From Psychroserpens sp. Hel_I_66 (lineage in GTDB: Bacteria > Bacteroidota > Bacteroidia > Flavobacteriales > Flavobacteriaceae): DNA of 64,000 nucleotides. This document shows, piece by piece, positions 38,969-49,380 of this stretch. The notes beneath the pieces were generated by a model that made no database searches, was not told the origin of the DNA, and saw only the letters and a list, made by a program, of their open reading frames with translations. The stretch lies in assembly GCF_000799465.1 (NCBI RefSeq), contig NZ_JUGU01000001.1, forward strand, positions 3,740,501 to 3,804,500, written 5' to 3'. A program made the position numbers and the translations under genes. Position 1 is the first letter of the stretch. Every line of letters begins with the position of its first letter.

Positions 38969-39910
38969 ATGAAAAGAATTTTAGTAACAGGAGGAGCGGG
39001 TTTTGTAGGTTCTCATTTATGTGAACGTTTATTAAACGAAGGCAATGAGGTTATTTGTTTAGATAATTACTTTACAGGTAGCAAGAAAAATATAGAACAT
39101 TTAATGGATAACAACTATTTTGAATTGGTGCGACATGACGTTATCAATCCTTATATGGTTGAGGTAGATGAAATCTATAATTTAGCGTGTCCTGCATCAC
39201 CAGTGCATTATCAATATAATCCTATTAAAACGATTAAGACTTCTGTAATGGGAGCAATTAACATGTTGGGTTTGGCTAAGCGCGTCAAAGCAAAAATCTT
39301 GCAAGCCTCTACTAGTGAGGTTTATGGCGATCCTGCGATACACCCACAACCAGAATCGTATTGGGGAAATGTAAACCCTATTGGGTTACGTTCGTGTTAT
39401 GACGAAGGTAAACGTTGTGCAGAGACTTTGTTTATGGATTATCATATTCAGAATAAAGTAAAAATAAAAATCATTAGAATTTTTAATACCTACGGTCCAA
39501 ATATGAACCCTAATGATGGTAGAGTGGTCTCTAATTTTATTGTTCAGGCTTTAAAAGGAGAGGACATCACCATATTTGGGGATGGCATGCAGACGCGCAG
39601 TTTTCAGTATGTTGATGATTTAATTGAAGGTACAGTTAGAATGATGAACAGTAGAGATGGTTTTGTTGGACCTGTAAATATTGGAAATCCGCATGAATTT
39701 ACTATGCTGGAATTAGCCAATAAAGTGATTGAACTTACAAATTCCAATTCAAAATTGGTATATCTGCCATTACCTCAAGATGATCCATTGCAGCGTCAGC
39801 CTATTATTGATTTAGCAAAAAAGGAACTTAATAATTGGTCTCCAAAAGTAGAACTAGAACAAGGTTTGACTAAAACCATCGCTTATTTTGACACCTTATT
39901 AAAAGACTAA
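38969..39910 (+). CDS. UDP-glucuronate decarboxylase (UDP-xylose synthase)
   Basis: A cytoplasmic NAD-dependent short-chain dehydrogenase of 313 residues that oxidises and decarboxylates UDP-glucuronate to UDP-xylose. [14 protein letters not shown] is the NAD loop. [12 protein letters not shown] near residue 74, [11 protein letters not shown] near 110 and [11 protein letters not shown] near 140 (Tyr-x3-Lys) are hallmark UXS segments, as is [10 protein letters not shown]. It shares a likely substrate with the epimerase at 16061, so UDP-glucuronate may be drawn into both a galacturonate and a xylose branch. Its TAA directly abuts the TTG start of the next gene. Confidence 0.92.
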   Translation: MKRILVTGGAGFVGSHLCERLLNEGNEVICLDNYFTGSKKNIEHLMDNNYFELVRHDVINPYMVEVDEIYNLACPASPVHYQYNPIKTIKTSVMGAINMLGLAKRVKAKILQASTSEVYGDPAIHPQPESYWGNVNPIGLRSCYDEGKRCAETLFMDYHIQNKVKIKIIRIFNTYGPNMNPNDGRVVSNFIVQALKGEDITIFGDGMQTRSFQYVDDLIEGTVRMMNSRDGFVGPVNIGNPHEFTMLELANKVIELTNSNSKLVYLPLPQDDPLQRQPIIDLAKKELNNWSPKVELEQGLTKTIAYFDTLLKD

Positions 39911-40459
39911 TTGAAAGTAGATTTATCATCATATAATAACAGTTGGTACCAACCAGGATCTCGTGTAAAACGTTTGTTATGGTATTTTGTAAATGAATTA
40001 TTTTTCAAGAGTGGTTTTTTTCCGATATCTGGATTAAAAGTATTTTGGTTAAGATTGTTTGGTGCAAAAATAGGAGCAGGAGTGACCATAAAACCTAATG
40101 TTAACATTAAATACCCTTGGAAATTATCCATTGACGACCACTGTTGGATTGGTGAATCTGTTTGGATAGATAATCTAGATAACGTCACGATAGAATCTAA
40201 CGTGTGCTTATCCCAGGGCGTATTTTTGCTCTGCGGAAATCATAATTATAAATCCCAATCCTTCGATTTGATAGTAAAACCCATCTTTTTAAAACAAGGT
40301 GCGTGGATTGGTGCAAAAAGTATCATTGGACCCGGAGTAACCGTTCATGACCATGCAGTATTATCAATTGGGTCAACCGCAAGTACAAATTTAGAAGCTT
40401 ATGGAATCTATAGAGGAAATCCTGCACAAAAAATTAAAGAACGTGTGATTGAAAATTAA
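39911..40459 (+). CDS. WcaF-like hexapeptide acetyltransferase (TTG start)
   Basis: A 182-residue O-acetyltransferase-like enzyme. SSYNNSWYQPGSRVKRLLWY near the N-terminus and FWLRLFGAKIG are typical of WcaF, the colanic acid acetyltransferase. Hexapeptide repeats follow, with LLCGNHNY near residue 110 giving the catalytic His and IYRGNPAQKIKERV at the end. The TTG start immediately follows the TAA of the UXS gene and yields a full-length N-terminus; no ATG is available upstream. It probably acetylates one sugar of the repeat unit. Confidence 0.88.
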   Translation: MKVDLSSYNNSWYQPGSRVKRLLWYFVNELFFKSGFFPISGLKVFWLRLFGAKIGAGVTIKPNVNIKYPWKLSIDDHCWIGESVWIDNLDNVTIESNVCLSQGVFLLCGNHNYKSQSFDLIVKPIFLKQGAWIGAKSIIGPGVTVHDHAVLSIGSTASTNLEAYGIYRGNPAQKIKERVIEN

Positions 40460-40462
40460 GAA

Positions 40463-41218
40463 ATGAAAGTATCTATAATCACAGCAACATACAATAGTGC
40501 AAAAACGCTTGAGGTTTGCATGTCTTCAGTTTTAAATCAAACGTATAATGATATTGAGTATATTATTATCGACGGAAATTCTAACGACGAAACACTTTCA
40601 TTAATCAAAGCAGCATCAGATAAGTATAAGAACATCAAATGTATTTCAGAACCTGATAAAGGTATTTATGATGCCTTAAATAAAGGGATTAATAAAGCTA
40701 CTGGTGATATTCTAGGATTTGTGCATTCTGATGATTATTTGGCAGACAAAACTGTTATTGAGGATATTGCGAATTCTTTTATCAAATCCAATGTTGATGG
40801 TGTTTACGGAGATTTACATTATGTGTCTTTTGAGAATACCGATGTTATTGTAAGAAACTGGATGAGTCAACCCTTTAAAGCCCGATTATTAAATAGAGGA
40901 TGGATGCCAGCTCATCCAACTTTATTTTTAAGACGTCAAGTTTATCTTGAGAAAGGACTCTTTAATTTAGATTATAAAATAGCTGCAGATTACGATTTTG
41001 TCTTAAGGATTTTTAAATCCCAAAACTATAGATTTCATTATTTGCCTAAAGTAATTACAAAAATGAGAGTTGGTGGTGCCAGTAATAAAAGTTTAAAAAG
41101 CATCATCAATAAAACAAGGGAAGATTACAAGGCATTAAAATTAAACGGGTTAAAATTTCCTGCAAAAGTTGTGTTATCAAAAAACTTATCTAAAATTCCT
41201 CAATGGTTTAAAAAGTAG
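40463..41218 (+). CDS. Family 2 glycosyltransferase (WcaE-like)
   Basis: A GT-A enzyme of 251 residues: MKVSIITATYNSAKTLEVCM, then EYIIIDGNSNDETL, SEPDKGIYDALNKGINKATG and the metal site FVHSDDYLADK. The IIDGxSxD and EPDKGIYDALNKGI pattern is shared with WcaE and similar short GT2 enzymes of colanic-acid-type clusters. It follows the WcaF-like gene by three bases and ends the long operon. The next gene has its own promoter. Confidence 0.88.
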   Translation: MKVSIITATYNSAKTLEVCMSSVLNQTYNDIEYIIIDGNSNDETLSLIKAASDKYKNIKCISEPDKGIYDALNKGINKATGDILGFVHSDDYLADKTVIEDIANSFIKSNVDGVYGDLHYVSFENTDVIVRNWMSQPFKARLLNRGWMPAHPTLFLRRQVYLEKGLFNLDYKIAADYDFVLRIFKSQNYRFHYLPKVITKMRVGGASNKSLKSIINKTREDYKALKLNGLKFPAKVVLSKNLSKIPQWFKK

Positions 41219-41332
41219 AATTCAACTATTTTAATCAGTTTTGAATACTAAATTATTCAATCATATCAATAGATATTAAGCATTGAACTGCCAATCCATT
41301 AAATAGGATTGTTACGTTTTTTACCCGATTTT

Positions 41333-41364
41333 TTGCTTAAAATGAGAGTTTCAAACTATATTTG
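41333..41364 (+). promoter_or_regulatory. Bacteroidota promoter of the initiating-transferase gene
   Basis: TTG at 41333-41335, a 21-base spacer and TATATTTG at 41357-41364 fit the consensus. It lies 48 bases upstream of the start at 41413, in a 194-base gap after the operon. Confidence 0.7.
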
Positions 41365-41412
41365 CGATATAAAAAAGAAACCCAAACGTATTTTTTATAT
41401 TAATTTGTTGAA

Positions 41413-42531
41413 ATGATAAAAGAATTACTTGAGAATTTTAATCCTCTTGATCATCAAGCATTTTGGCTATTTGGAGCTGCATTTATTGCAATGATAGTTT
41501 CTATGAGTACATTTCCTGCAATTTTTAATATTTCTGAAGCAAAACATCTTATGGATGAACCTGGCGAAAGAAGTAGTCACTCTAAGAAGACGCCAAATCT
41601 TGGAGGTGTTGGTATTTATATTAGTTTGGTTGTGGTAATTACATTGATAGGAGGTGCTCTTGATACCAAAATATTAATGCTCATTCTAGGAAGTTTGACC
41701 ATACTTTTTTTCTTGGGTCTTAAAGATGATTTGCTCATACTTTCCCCTAGAAAAAAACTATTTGGGCAAATTATAGCAGCAATGGTATTGATTGTTTTTA
41801 CAGATACTAGAATAATAGGTTTGTCTGGTTTGTTTGGAGTTTCCGTTATGCCATATTGGCTTTCTGTAGGTTTTACCTTATTTGTTTATATACTTATAAT
41901 TAATGCCTACAATTTGATTGATGGGGTTGATGGGTTGGCAGGATCTTTAGCACTAATAGCCTCTGCAGCTTTTGCTTTTATTGCCATAAAAACTGAAGAT
42001 ATCACGATGGCTACTACAGCTGTGGCAACTGTAGGGGCTCTAATCCCTTTTTTGAGACTGAACTTATCAAAGAATAAGAAAATTTTTATGGGCGATACAG
42101 GCTCAATGCTTGTAGGTTTTTTAGTAGCTTTTTATTCGGTTAGATTTATAGGCACCATTCAAGGCAATCCAACATCTTTATTTTTTAACTCAGCTCCGGT
42201 CATGGCATTATCTATTGTGTTTTTTCCTTTATTGGATACCTTTAGGATTTTTGCCATAAGGCTTTTGATTTTTAAGAAAAGTCCATTTTCAGCAGATAAA
42301 AATCATTTGCATCATCGATTTTTAGATTTAGGTTTTTCTCATAGGCAAACTACATCTTTCATTGTGATTTTAAATGTAATGTTGATCACATTTTCATATA
42401 CGATTAGACATATAGATATTCACTTTCAATTCTTTTTGTTAATTGTTGTTGGGACTTTTTTATATTCTTCATTATTTATTTACAATTGGCTAGTAGTAAA
42501 CAAATGGTTACCGGAATTTCTCAGGCCTTAA
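41413..42531 (+). CDS. Undecaprenyl-phosphate N-acetylhexosamine-1-phosphate transferase (WecA type)
   Basis: A polytopic inner-membrane enzyme of 372 residues of the MraY/WecA family. It starts glycan assembly by moving GlcNAc-1-phosphate or a similar group from its UDP donor to undecaprenyl phosphate. DEPGERSSHSKKTPNLGGVG near residue 45 is the first family loop. LKDDLLILSPRKK near 100 is the Asp-Asp metal loop. NAYNLIDGVDGLAG near 165 and FMGDTGSM near 220 follow, and KNHLHHRFLDLG near 295 is the His loop. About eleven membrane helices are visible. It is transcribed separately from the operon, perhaps to serve more than one pathway. Confidence 0.92.
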   Translation: MIKELLENFNPLDHQAFWLFGAAFIAMIVSMSTFPAIFNISEAKHLMDEPGERSSHSKKTPNLGGVGIYISLVVVITLIGGALDTKILMLILGSLTILFFLGLKDDLLILSPRKKLFGQIIAAMVLIVFTDTRIIGLSGLFGVSVMPYWLSVGFTLFVYILIINAYNLIDGVDGLAGSLALIASAAFAFIAIKTEDITMATTAVATVGALIPFLRLNLSKNKKIFMGDTGSMLVGFLVAFYSVRFIGTIQGNPTSLFFNSAPVMALSIVFFPLLDTFRIFAIRLLIFKKSPFSADKNHLHHRFLDLGFSHRQTTSFIVILNVMLITFSYTIRHIDIHFQFFLLIVVGTFLYSSLFIYNWLVVNKWLPEFLRP

Positions 42532-42563
42532 ATACCTTGTCTTTTTAAAAATAGCTTTAACTT

Positions 42564-42593
42564 TTGTTAATCTTTTATTTGCGATTATATTTG
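42564..42593 (+). promoter_or_regulatory. Bacteroidota promoter of the wza-wzc pair
   Basis: TTG at 42564-42566 (within CTTTTG), a 19-base spacer and TATATTTG at 42586-42593 are a near-ideal match. The ATG follows only 24 bases later, giving a very short leader. Confidence 0.75.
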
Positions 42594-42616
42594 CAGGTAT
42601 TTTAATGCAAAATTAA

Positions 42617-43375
42617 ATGAGAAATATTTTAGTTATTGGCTTACTTTTATTGATATTTGGCTCTTGTGCTTCAAAGAAAGACATCTTGTATTTACAAGAT
42701 TCTGCTGAATATAACAATTCTGCTTTAAACTATTCGGTGCCCAAAATTCAGCCTAACGATATTCTTAAAATTGAAATTGGAGCATTGATTGAAGAGTCTG
42801 CGATACCTTATAACAGAAGTCAAGCTGGAACTGGAGGCGCAAGTATCGAGATTATGCAGTTGGAAGGATATTTGGTTTCAGAAGAAAATACTATAAATTT
42901 TCCAATATTGGGAATTCTTTCTACAAAGGATAAAACGGTTAAGGAATTTGAGAATCATTTAAAAAAAGAGTTGCAAGATGGTGGGCACTTTAAGTCACCA
43001 TCTGTTAGTATAAGGTTATTAAATGCAAAAGTTGCAATTTTAGGTGAAGTGAATTCTCCAGGGACATATAATTTTACAGAGCAAAATATCTCATTGTTTC
43101 AAGCGTTGGGTTATGCGGGTGATTTAACCATAAATGGAAAAAGAGAAGACATCATATTTATTAGGGAAACAAATGGTAATAGAACAATATCACATATTGA
43201 TTTAACTTCGGCAGAGTTTTTGAACAGTGAGTTTAATCAAATAAGGCCCAATGATGTGATTATAGTAAACCCAAATGCTCCAAAAATTAAAAGTGCAGGA
43301 TTTGTAGGTAATGCATCTTCGGTTATTGCTGTAGTTTCTATTCTCCTAAGTACTGTTATTTTAATTACAAGATAA
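42617..43375 (+). CDS. Wza-like polysaccharide export lipoprotein
   Basis: An outer-membrane polysaccharide export (OPX) lipoprotein of 252 residues. The signal peptide ends in a lipobox, IFGS-Cys17. Residues about 40-130 form the polysaccharide export domain (IQPNDILKIEIG, GYLVSEENTINFPILG), and about 135-220 a ligand-binding SLBB domain (VAILGEVNSPGTYNF). A C-terminal hydrophobic helix (SVIAVVSILLSTVILI) is present. It is shorter than E. coli Wza (about 380 residues), as usual for Bacteroidota, where the barrel-forming C-terminal part differs. The stop codon abuts the start of the kinase gene, so the two form one unit. Confidence 0.9.
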   Translation: MRNILVIGLLLLIFGSCASKKDILYLQDSAEYNNSALNYSVPKIQPNDILKIEIGALIEESAIPYNRSQAGTGGASIEIMQLEGYLVSEENTINFPILGILSTKDKTVKEFENHLKKELQDGGHFKSPSVSIRLLNAKVAILGEVNSPGTYNFTEQNISLFQALGYAGDLTINGKREDIIFIRETNGNRTISHIDLTSAEFLNSEFNQIRPNDVIIVNPNAPKIKSAGFVGNASSVIAVVSILLSTVILITR

Positions 43376-45721
43376 ATGGCTAATCAAGAATATAATACGT
43401 TTACACCTAAAAGAAAAGATCAAGGTGAAACTATAAAATTAGAAATACGAAAGTATTTTCGCTATTGGTATTGGTTTGCTTTAGGTGTTTTATTAGCCCT
43501 TATAGGAGGGAATCTTTATTTGAGATATACGCCAAAAATATATAGTTCTGCTGCAAAAATTAAAATTTTAAATAAAACTAAAGGTCTAGAGTTGCCCTCA
43601 TCTGCTTTTGTTTTTAACAGGTCCAATATTAATTTAGAAAATGAAATAGAGATTTTAAAATCTTATAGGATCATTGAAGATGTTGTTAAAGAATTGGATT
43701 TAACAATGTCTTTTTATGAAGAAGGAAATGTTTTGACCACAGAAATTGATAGATTTCCATTTAAAGTCACTAAAAGAGTTAGTAACGACAGTATTAATTC
43801 ATATAAGTCTTATAGAATAGTTGTTAATAAAAATTCCTTTGCTGTAAGTTCAGGAGCTTCAGAAAAAGCAGTAATTATTGATAATTTTAATTCATACAAC
43901 ATAGATCACGATTTCCCATTTGAACTTTCAGCAGATAATGTTTCAAGCATGAGTGATATAGTGGGGAAAACATATATACTAAGATTTATTCCCGTTTCTA
44001 GTGCTACAATGCAGCTTAAAGGTAGAGTGGGTGTTGGTATGCTAGGTAAAGGGAGTGACTTGCTTAGCTTAAGTTATACTAGTCAGAGTAGGAATAAATC
44101 AGAACGAATCCTGAATACTCTTATTGATGTGTTTGATGAGGATGGTATTTCAGACAGGCGACAAGTTTCTGAGCGTACTATAGATTTTATTAATGAACGT
44201 TTTAAATATTTAGCCCAAGAGTTGGATTCTATAGAAGTAGGTATAAAAGATTTTAAAAAATCTAATAATTTAATTAATATAGAATCTGATGCAGAATTGG
44301 GATTGTCTCAACGAACCATGACTGAAGACCAAGTATTTGAAATCGAAAATCAATTGATTATTTCAGATTTGATGAAGGATAATTTAGTTTCAGAAAATTC
44401 AAAAACCGAATTGTTACCTGCAAATATAGGTATCAATGATGCAAATATTAATGTATTGATAAATCAATATAATGAATTGGTTTCAGAAAAAGAAAAATTA
44501 GGCGCAAGTGCTCTGGGTAATAATCCAACAGTACAAATATTAAATGATAAGCTTGAAGATGTTCAGGCAAATATAAAGGCATCATTATCGGCTTATAATA
44601 CGCAATTAGAGTCAACTAAGCAGCAATTAGTCAAGCGTAATCAAAAATATGCTTACCAAGTATCTAGTTTGCCTTTAAAAGAGAAACTTTTAAGGTCTAG
44701 AGAACGTGAGCAAGCTATTAAGCAAAGTTTATATCTTTTCTTATTACAAAAAAGAGAAGAAGCTGCTATAAATTTGGCTATAACAGAACCATCGATAAAA
44801 GTTGTTGAATATGCATTATCTAGTGGAGGGCCAATTTCTCCAAATTCACGGAGCATATATATGATGGCTTTGTTAGCTGGATTTCTTGTTCCTTTTGGAG
44901 GGATTTACATCTTTAATTTGTTAGATACCAAAATTAAAGGAAAAGACGACGTTAATTCTTTAATCGATAATATCCCAGTACTTGCTGAGCTTCCAAAAAT
45001 AAAAAGTAAAAATTTAGTATTTGATAATCCAACAGATCGATCAGTTCAATCTGAAGCATTTAGAATATTAAGTTCAAATGTAGAGTTTATCTTACCTCCT
45101 AATGATGATTCAAATCCAAAAGGAAAAGTGATTTATTGTACTTCAACTATAAAAGGGGAAGGTAAAACTTATACAGCGCTTAATTTATCTTTAGCACTAT
45201 CAAGTATAAATAAGAAAGTATTATTGATAGGTGCTGATTTAAGAAACCCTCAAATTCACACTTATGTTTCAAAAGATAAAAATGAAAAAGGACTGTCAAA
45301 TTATTTATATGAAGATTTATTTAATTGGAAAAATATCTTAGTTAAAGGTTTTGATAAGCATCCTAATCACGATCTTCTATTATCTGGAAGTATTCCTCCA
45401 AACCCAACCCAGCTTTTAACAAATGGTCGTTTTAAAACGCTCATAAATGAAGCTAAAGAAATTTATGATTACATAATTGTTGATACAGCTCCAACTATTT
45501 TGGTAACAGATACGATGTTGATTTCTAGATTAGCAGATGCAACTATTTATCTATTGAGAGCAGGCTATACTGAGAAAAATTTGATAGAATTTTCTAAAGG
45601 TTTAAGTGATAGTGGGAAATTGAAAAACGTAGCCTACGTCATTAACGGGGTTGGAGATAACAGGTCTTATGGTTATTCCTACAATTACGGTTATGGGTAT
45701 GGTTATGGTAATAATGACTAA
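43376..45721 (+). CDS. Wzc-like polysaccharide co-polymerase and tyrosine autokinase
   Basis: An inner-membrane protein of 781 residues that controls chain length and export and phosphorylates its own tail. It has a first membrane helix near residues 30-48, a periplasmic chain-length domain with coiled coils (about 50-485), a second helix near 490-512 and a cytoplasmic BY-kinase domain. Walker A is STIKGEGKTYTALNL near 590, Walker A' VLLIGADLRNPQ near 618, and Walker B YIIVDTAP near 700. The extreme C-terminus (about 763-778) is a run of seven Tyr, each separated by one residue (G, S or N), the expected autophosphorylation cluster. No Wzb phosphatase gene is nearby. It ends two bases from the convergent rpe gene. 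Confidence 0.92.
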   Translation: MANQEYNTFTPKRKDQGETIKLEIRKYFRYWYWFALGVLLALIGGNLYLRYTPKIYSSAAKIKILNKTKGLELPSSAFVFNRSNINLENEIEILKSYRIIEDVVKELDLTMSFYEEGNVLTTEIDRFPFKVTKRVSNDSINSYKSYRIVVNKNSFAVSSGASEKAVIIDNFNSYNIDHDFPFELSADNVSSMSDIVGKTYILRFIPVSSATMQLKGRVGVGMLGKGSDLLSLSYTSQSRNKSERILNTLIDVFDEDGISDRRQVSERTIDFINERFKYLAQELDSIEVGIKDFKKSNNLINIESDAELGLSQRTMTEDQVFEIENQLIISDLMKDNLVSENSKTELLPANIGINDANINVLINQYNELVSEKEKLGASALGNNPTVQILNDKLEDVQANIKASLSAYNTQLESTKQQLVKRNQKYAYQVSSLPLKEKLLRSREREQAIKQSLYLFLLQKREEAAINLAITEPSIKVVEYALSSGGPISPNSRSIYMMALLAGFLVPFGGIYIFNLLDTKIKGKDDVNSLIDNIPVLAELPKIKSKNLVFDNPTDRSVQSEAFRILSSNVEFILPPNDDSNPKGKVIYCTSTIKGEGKTYTALNLSLALSSINKKVLLIGADLRNPQIHTYVSKDKNEKGLSNYLYEDLFNWKNILVKGFDKHPNHDLLLSGSIPPNPTQLLTNGRFKTLINEAKEIYDYIIVDTAPTILVTDTMLISRLADATIYLLRAGYTEKNLIEFSKGLSDSGKLKNVAYVINGVGDNRSYGYSYNYGYGYGYGNND

Positions 45722-45723
45722 TA

Positions 45724-46386
45724 TTAGCTATTAGCAATATCTTTTAATTGTTTAATGGTTTCTGTTTGGTCATTACTTTTGAATACATGACTACCAGCAA
45801 CAAAAACATCAGCTCCTGCATCAACAAGTTGCTTAATATTTTGATCTGTTACGCCACCATCAATCTCAATAAGAGTATTTAAACCTTGATCGTCTATCAT
45901 CTTACGTAATTTTTTGATACGATTATAGGTTATATCTTCAAATTTTTGACCCCCAAAACCTGGGTTAATTGACATTAATAGAATCATATAGCATTCTGGT
46001 AATATGTCTTCTAAAACTGAAACAGGAGTCGTTAAATTAAGTACAATGCCCGCTTTGCAACCCGCATCTTTAATTTGCCTCAATGTTCTATGTAAGTGTA
46101 CGGTCGATTCGTGATGGACTGTAATAATATCTGCTCCTACTTTTGCGAATTCTTCAATATATCGTTCTGGTTTTTCTATCATTAAATGCACATCTAATGG
46201 TTTTCTAGCATGCTTTTTAATTGCTTGAATAACAGGCATTCCATAAGATATATTTGGGACAAAATGTCCATCCATGACATCAATATGAAACCAATCGGCT
46301 TCACTGTTATTCACCATTTCTACATCACGTTGAAGATTACCAAAGTCGGCAGCTAGCATTGAAGGGGCAATTAATTTTTGAGACAT
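45724..46386 (-). CDS. rpe: Ribulose-phosphate 3-epimerase
   Basis: A cytoplasmic TIM-barrel enzyme of the pentose phosphate pathway interconverting ribulose-5-phosphate and xylulose-5-phosphate. At 220 residues it is full length. IAPSMLAADF at the N-terminus, WFHIDVMDGHFVPN near 32 and DVHLMI near 65 supply metal and catalytic residues. MSINPGFGGQ near 140 and LIEIDGGV near 173 bind phosphate and hold the second catalytic Asp. It has its own promoter element (46409-46416). Its 3' end almost touches that of the Wzc gene on the other strand. Confidence 0.96.
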   Translation of the reverse strand: MSQKLIAPSMLAADFGNLQRDVEMVNNSEADWFHIDVMDGHFVPNISYGMPVIQAIKKHARKPLDVHLMIEKPERYIEEFAKVGADIITVHHESTVHLHRTLRQIKDAGCKAGIVLNLTTPVSVLEDILPECYMILLMSINPGFGGQKFEDITYNRIKKLRKMIDDQGLNTLIEIDGGVTDQNIKQLVDAGADVFVAGSHVFKSNDQTETIKQLKDIANS

Positions 46387-46408
46387 TTTTACGCAATTTA
46401 ATTAGATT

Positions 46409-46416
46409 CAAAGATA
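46409..46416 (-). promoter_or_regulatory. Bacteroidota -7 promoter element for rpe
   Basis: The minus strand reads TATCTTTG, matching TAnnTTTG, 23 bases upstream of the ATG. The leader would be about 15 bases. No -33 TTG at the usual spacing is visible. Confidence 0.55.
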
Positions 46417-46532
46417 TGTAAAAAAATAAGTTTGATATAATTGAATTTGATTTGAGATATTTAATTGGAGGTAAATTTCCGAAGAATATAAAATCAATAC
46501 TTTATTACATTAACAGCTGATATTTAAAAAAT

Positions 46533-46559
46533 GAACCCAGAGTAATCAGCTCTGGGTTC
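46533..46559 (-). terminator. Rho-independent terminator of the primary sigma factor gene
   Basis: Perfect ten-base arms GAACCCAGAG and CTCTGGGTTC with a seven-base loop. The minus strand continues ATTTTTTAAAT. It lies about 76 bases past the stop at 46635. Confidence 0.88.
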
Positions 46560-46634
46560 TTTCATCAATCAAAAAACGAACAGTTATGTTATTAACTGTT
46601 GTTGTCTTTATTTAGTCGTAATATATCTTAATTA

Positions 46635-47498
46635 CTAACCTAAATATGTTTTTAATATTTTACTTCTAGATGTGTGTTTTAATCTACGAATTGCCTTTTC
46701 TTTGATTTGTCTTACACGCTCTCGGGTTAAATCAAATGTTTCACCTATTTCCTCTAAAGTCATTGGGTGTTGATTCCCAAGACCAAAATACAAACGAATA
46801 ACGTCAGCTTCACGAGGTGTTAAGGTTTCTAGAGCGCGTTCTATTTCAGTACGCAAAGATTCATGTAATAAATCACGATCAGGATTTGGTGACTCACCAC
46901 TACGTAAAACGTCGTAAAGATTAGAATCTTCACCTTCAACTAAAGGTGCATCCATTGAGACGTGACGTCCAGAATTTTTCATCGACTCTTTAACATCGTT
47001 AATAGTCATATCCAATTCTTTTGCAATCTCTTCTGCACTTGGCGGGCGCTCATGGCTTTGCTCTAAAAACGCAAAGGTTTTATTGATTTTGTTTATAGAT
47101 CCAATTTTGTTTAATGGTAACCTAACAATACGAGATTGCTCAGCCAAAGCTTGTAATATCGATTGACGAATCCACCAAACAGCATAAGATATAAATTTGA
47201 ACCCACGGGTTTCATCAAAACGCTGGGCAGCTTTGATTAATCCTAAATTACCTTCATTAATTAAATCTGGCAACGTTAATCCTTGATTTTGATATTGTTT
47301 TGCTACGGAAACAACAAAACGCAAGTTGGCTTTTGTTAGTTTTTCTAGAGCCAGTTGATCTCCTGCTTTGATGCGTTGAGCTAATTCAACTTCTTCATCT
47401 GCAGTGATTAAATCAACTTTACCTATTTCTTGTAAGTATTTGTCTAACGACGCAGTTTCTCTGTTAGTAACCTGCTTCGTAATTTTTAGCTGTCTCAT
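46635..47498 (-). CDS. rpoD: Primary RNA polymerase sigma factor (SigA/RpoD)
   Basis: The main sigma-70 factor, 287 residues, the short form typical of Bacteroidota without a long region 1.1 or a non-conserved insert. Region 1.2 is at about 15-50 ([20 protein letters not shown]). Region 2 is at about 55-125, with [35 protein letters not shown] and [14 protein letters not shown]. Region 3 is around 140-200, and region 4 around 220-280 with [15 protein letters not shown] and [18 protein letters not shown]. Bacteroidota SigA is thought to recognise the TTG/TAnnTTTG promoters found in this window. It is followed by a strong terminator. Confidence 0.95.
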   Translation of the reverse strand: MRQLKITKQVTNRETASLDKYLQEIGKVDLITADEEVELAQRIKAGDQLALEKLTKANLRFVVSVAKQYQNQGLTLPDLINEGNLGLIKAAQRFDETRGFKFISYAVWWIRQSILQALAEQSRIVRLPLNKIGSINKINKTFAFLEQSHERPPSAEEIAKELDMTINDVKESMKNSGRHVSMDAPLVEGEDSNLYDVLRSGESPNPDRDLLHESLRTEIERALETLTPREADVIRLYFGLGNQHPMTLEEIGETFDLTRERVRQIKEKAIRRLKHTSRSKILKTYLG

Positions 47499-47605
47499 TT
47501 AATTTTTCTTTTAAAATTTGGGTAAACAATCGTACTATAAGGGTAATGTACCATATAGTTATACGTAACAAGTGCTAAAAAAGTTACACGAAAAGTGGTT
47601 TTTTT

Positions 47606-47980
47606 TTAAATTTTAATTAATTTCTTATCGTTAAGGTTAATGTCATCAAGCATTTCGTTCGTGAACTTGTAATGACCTCTCGTTGTAATTAATCTAAATC
47701 TTGATGACTTAAGTGTGCTTAAAGTGTTTAGAAATAGCCACTTTGATTTTAATAATTTTGGTTTTTCACTTTTTAAACTAATGTCAAAATAGTGTTTTCT
47801 TCCTTCTTTAGTGGCTACAATGTCTGGAGTGATTGAAATGTCACTTCCTTTTTTTGCATAAGATTTTGGAGTTTCATAACCTTCGGTATCTGCTTTGATG
47901 TTTTCAAAACCATGTTGCTCTAGGTACTCCACTGAATTGTCTAAAATGTCCTTGTATTTTACTTTGTCTGCTTGTATCAT
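47606..47980 (-). CDS. Conserved-looking hypothetical protein (124 aa)
   Basis: A soluble, basic protein with no signal peptide or membrane segment. An N-terminal helical part (about 1-30) is followed by TPDIVATKEGRKHYFDISLK (about 52-71), two strands joined by a turn. The PD followed by a strand with FDIS recalls a PD-(D/E)xK nuclease core, but the expected Lys is displaced, so this is only a suggestion. It sits 53 bases downstream of the ECF-linked barrel gene and 107 bases upstream of rpoD, all on the minus strand, so it could be read from either side. Function unknown. Confidence 0.6.
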   Translation of the reverse strand: MIQADKVKYKDILDNSVEYLEQHGFENIKADTEGYETPKSYAKKGSDISITPDIVATKEGRKHYFDISLKSEKPKLLKSKWLFLNTLSTLKSSRFRLITTRGHYKFTNEMLDDINLNDKKLIKI

Positions 47981-48033
47981 AGCTAGTAAACTACGGAAAA
48001 ATTATGAGTTTTGCAAATTTATTAGTCGTTTTT

Positions 48034-49376
<1,343 letters not shown>

Positions 49377-49380
<4 letters not shown>

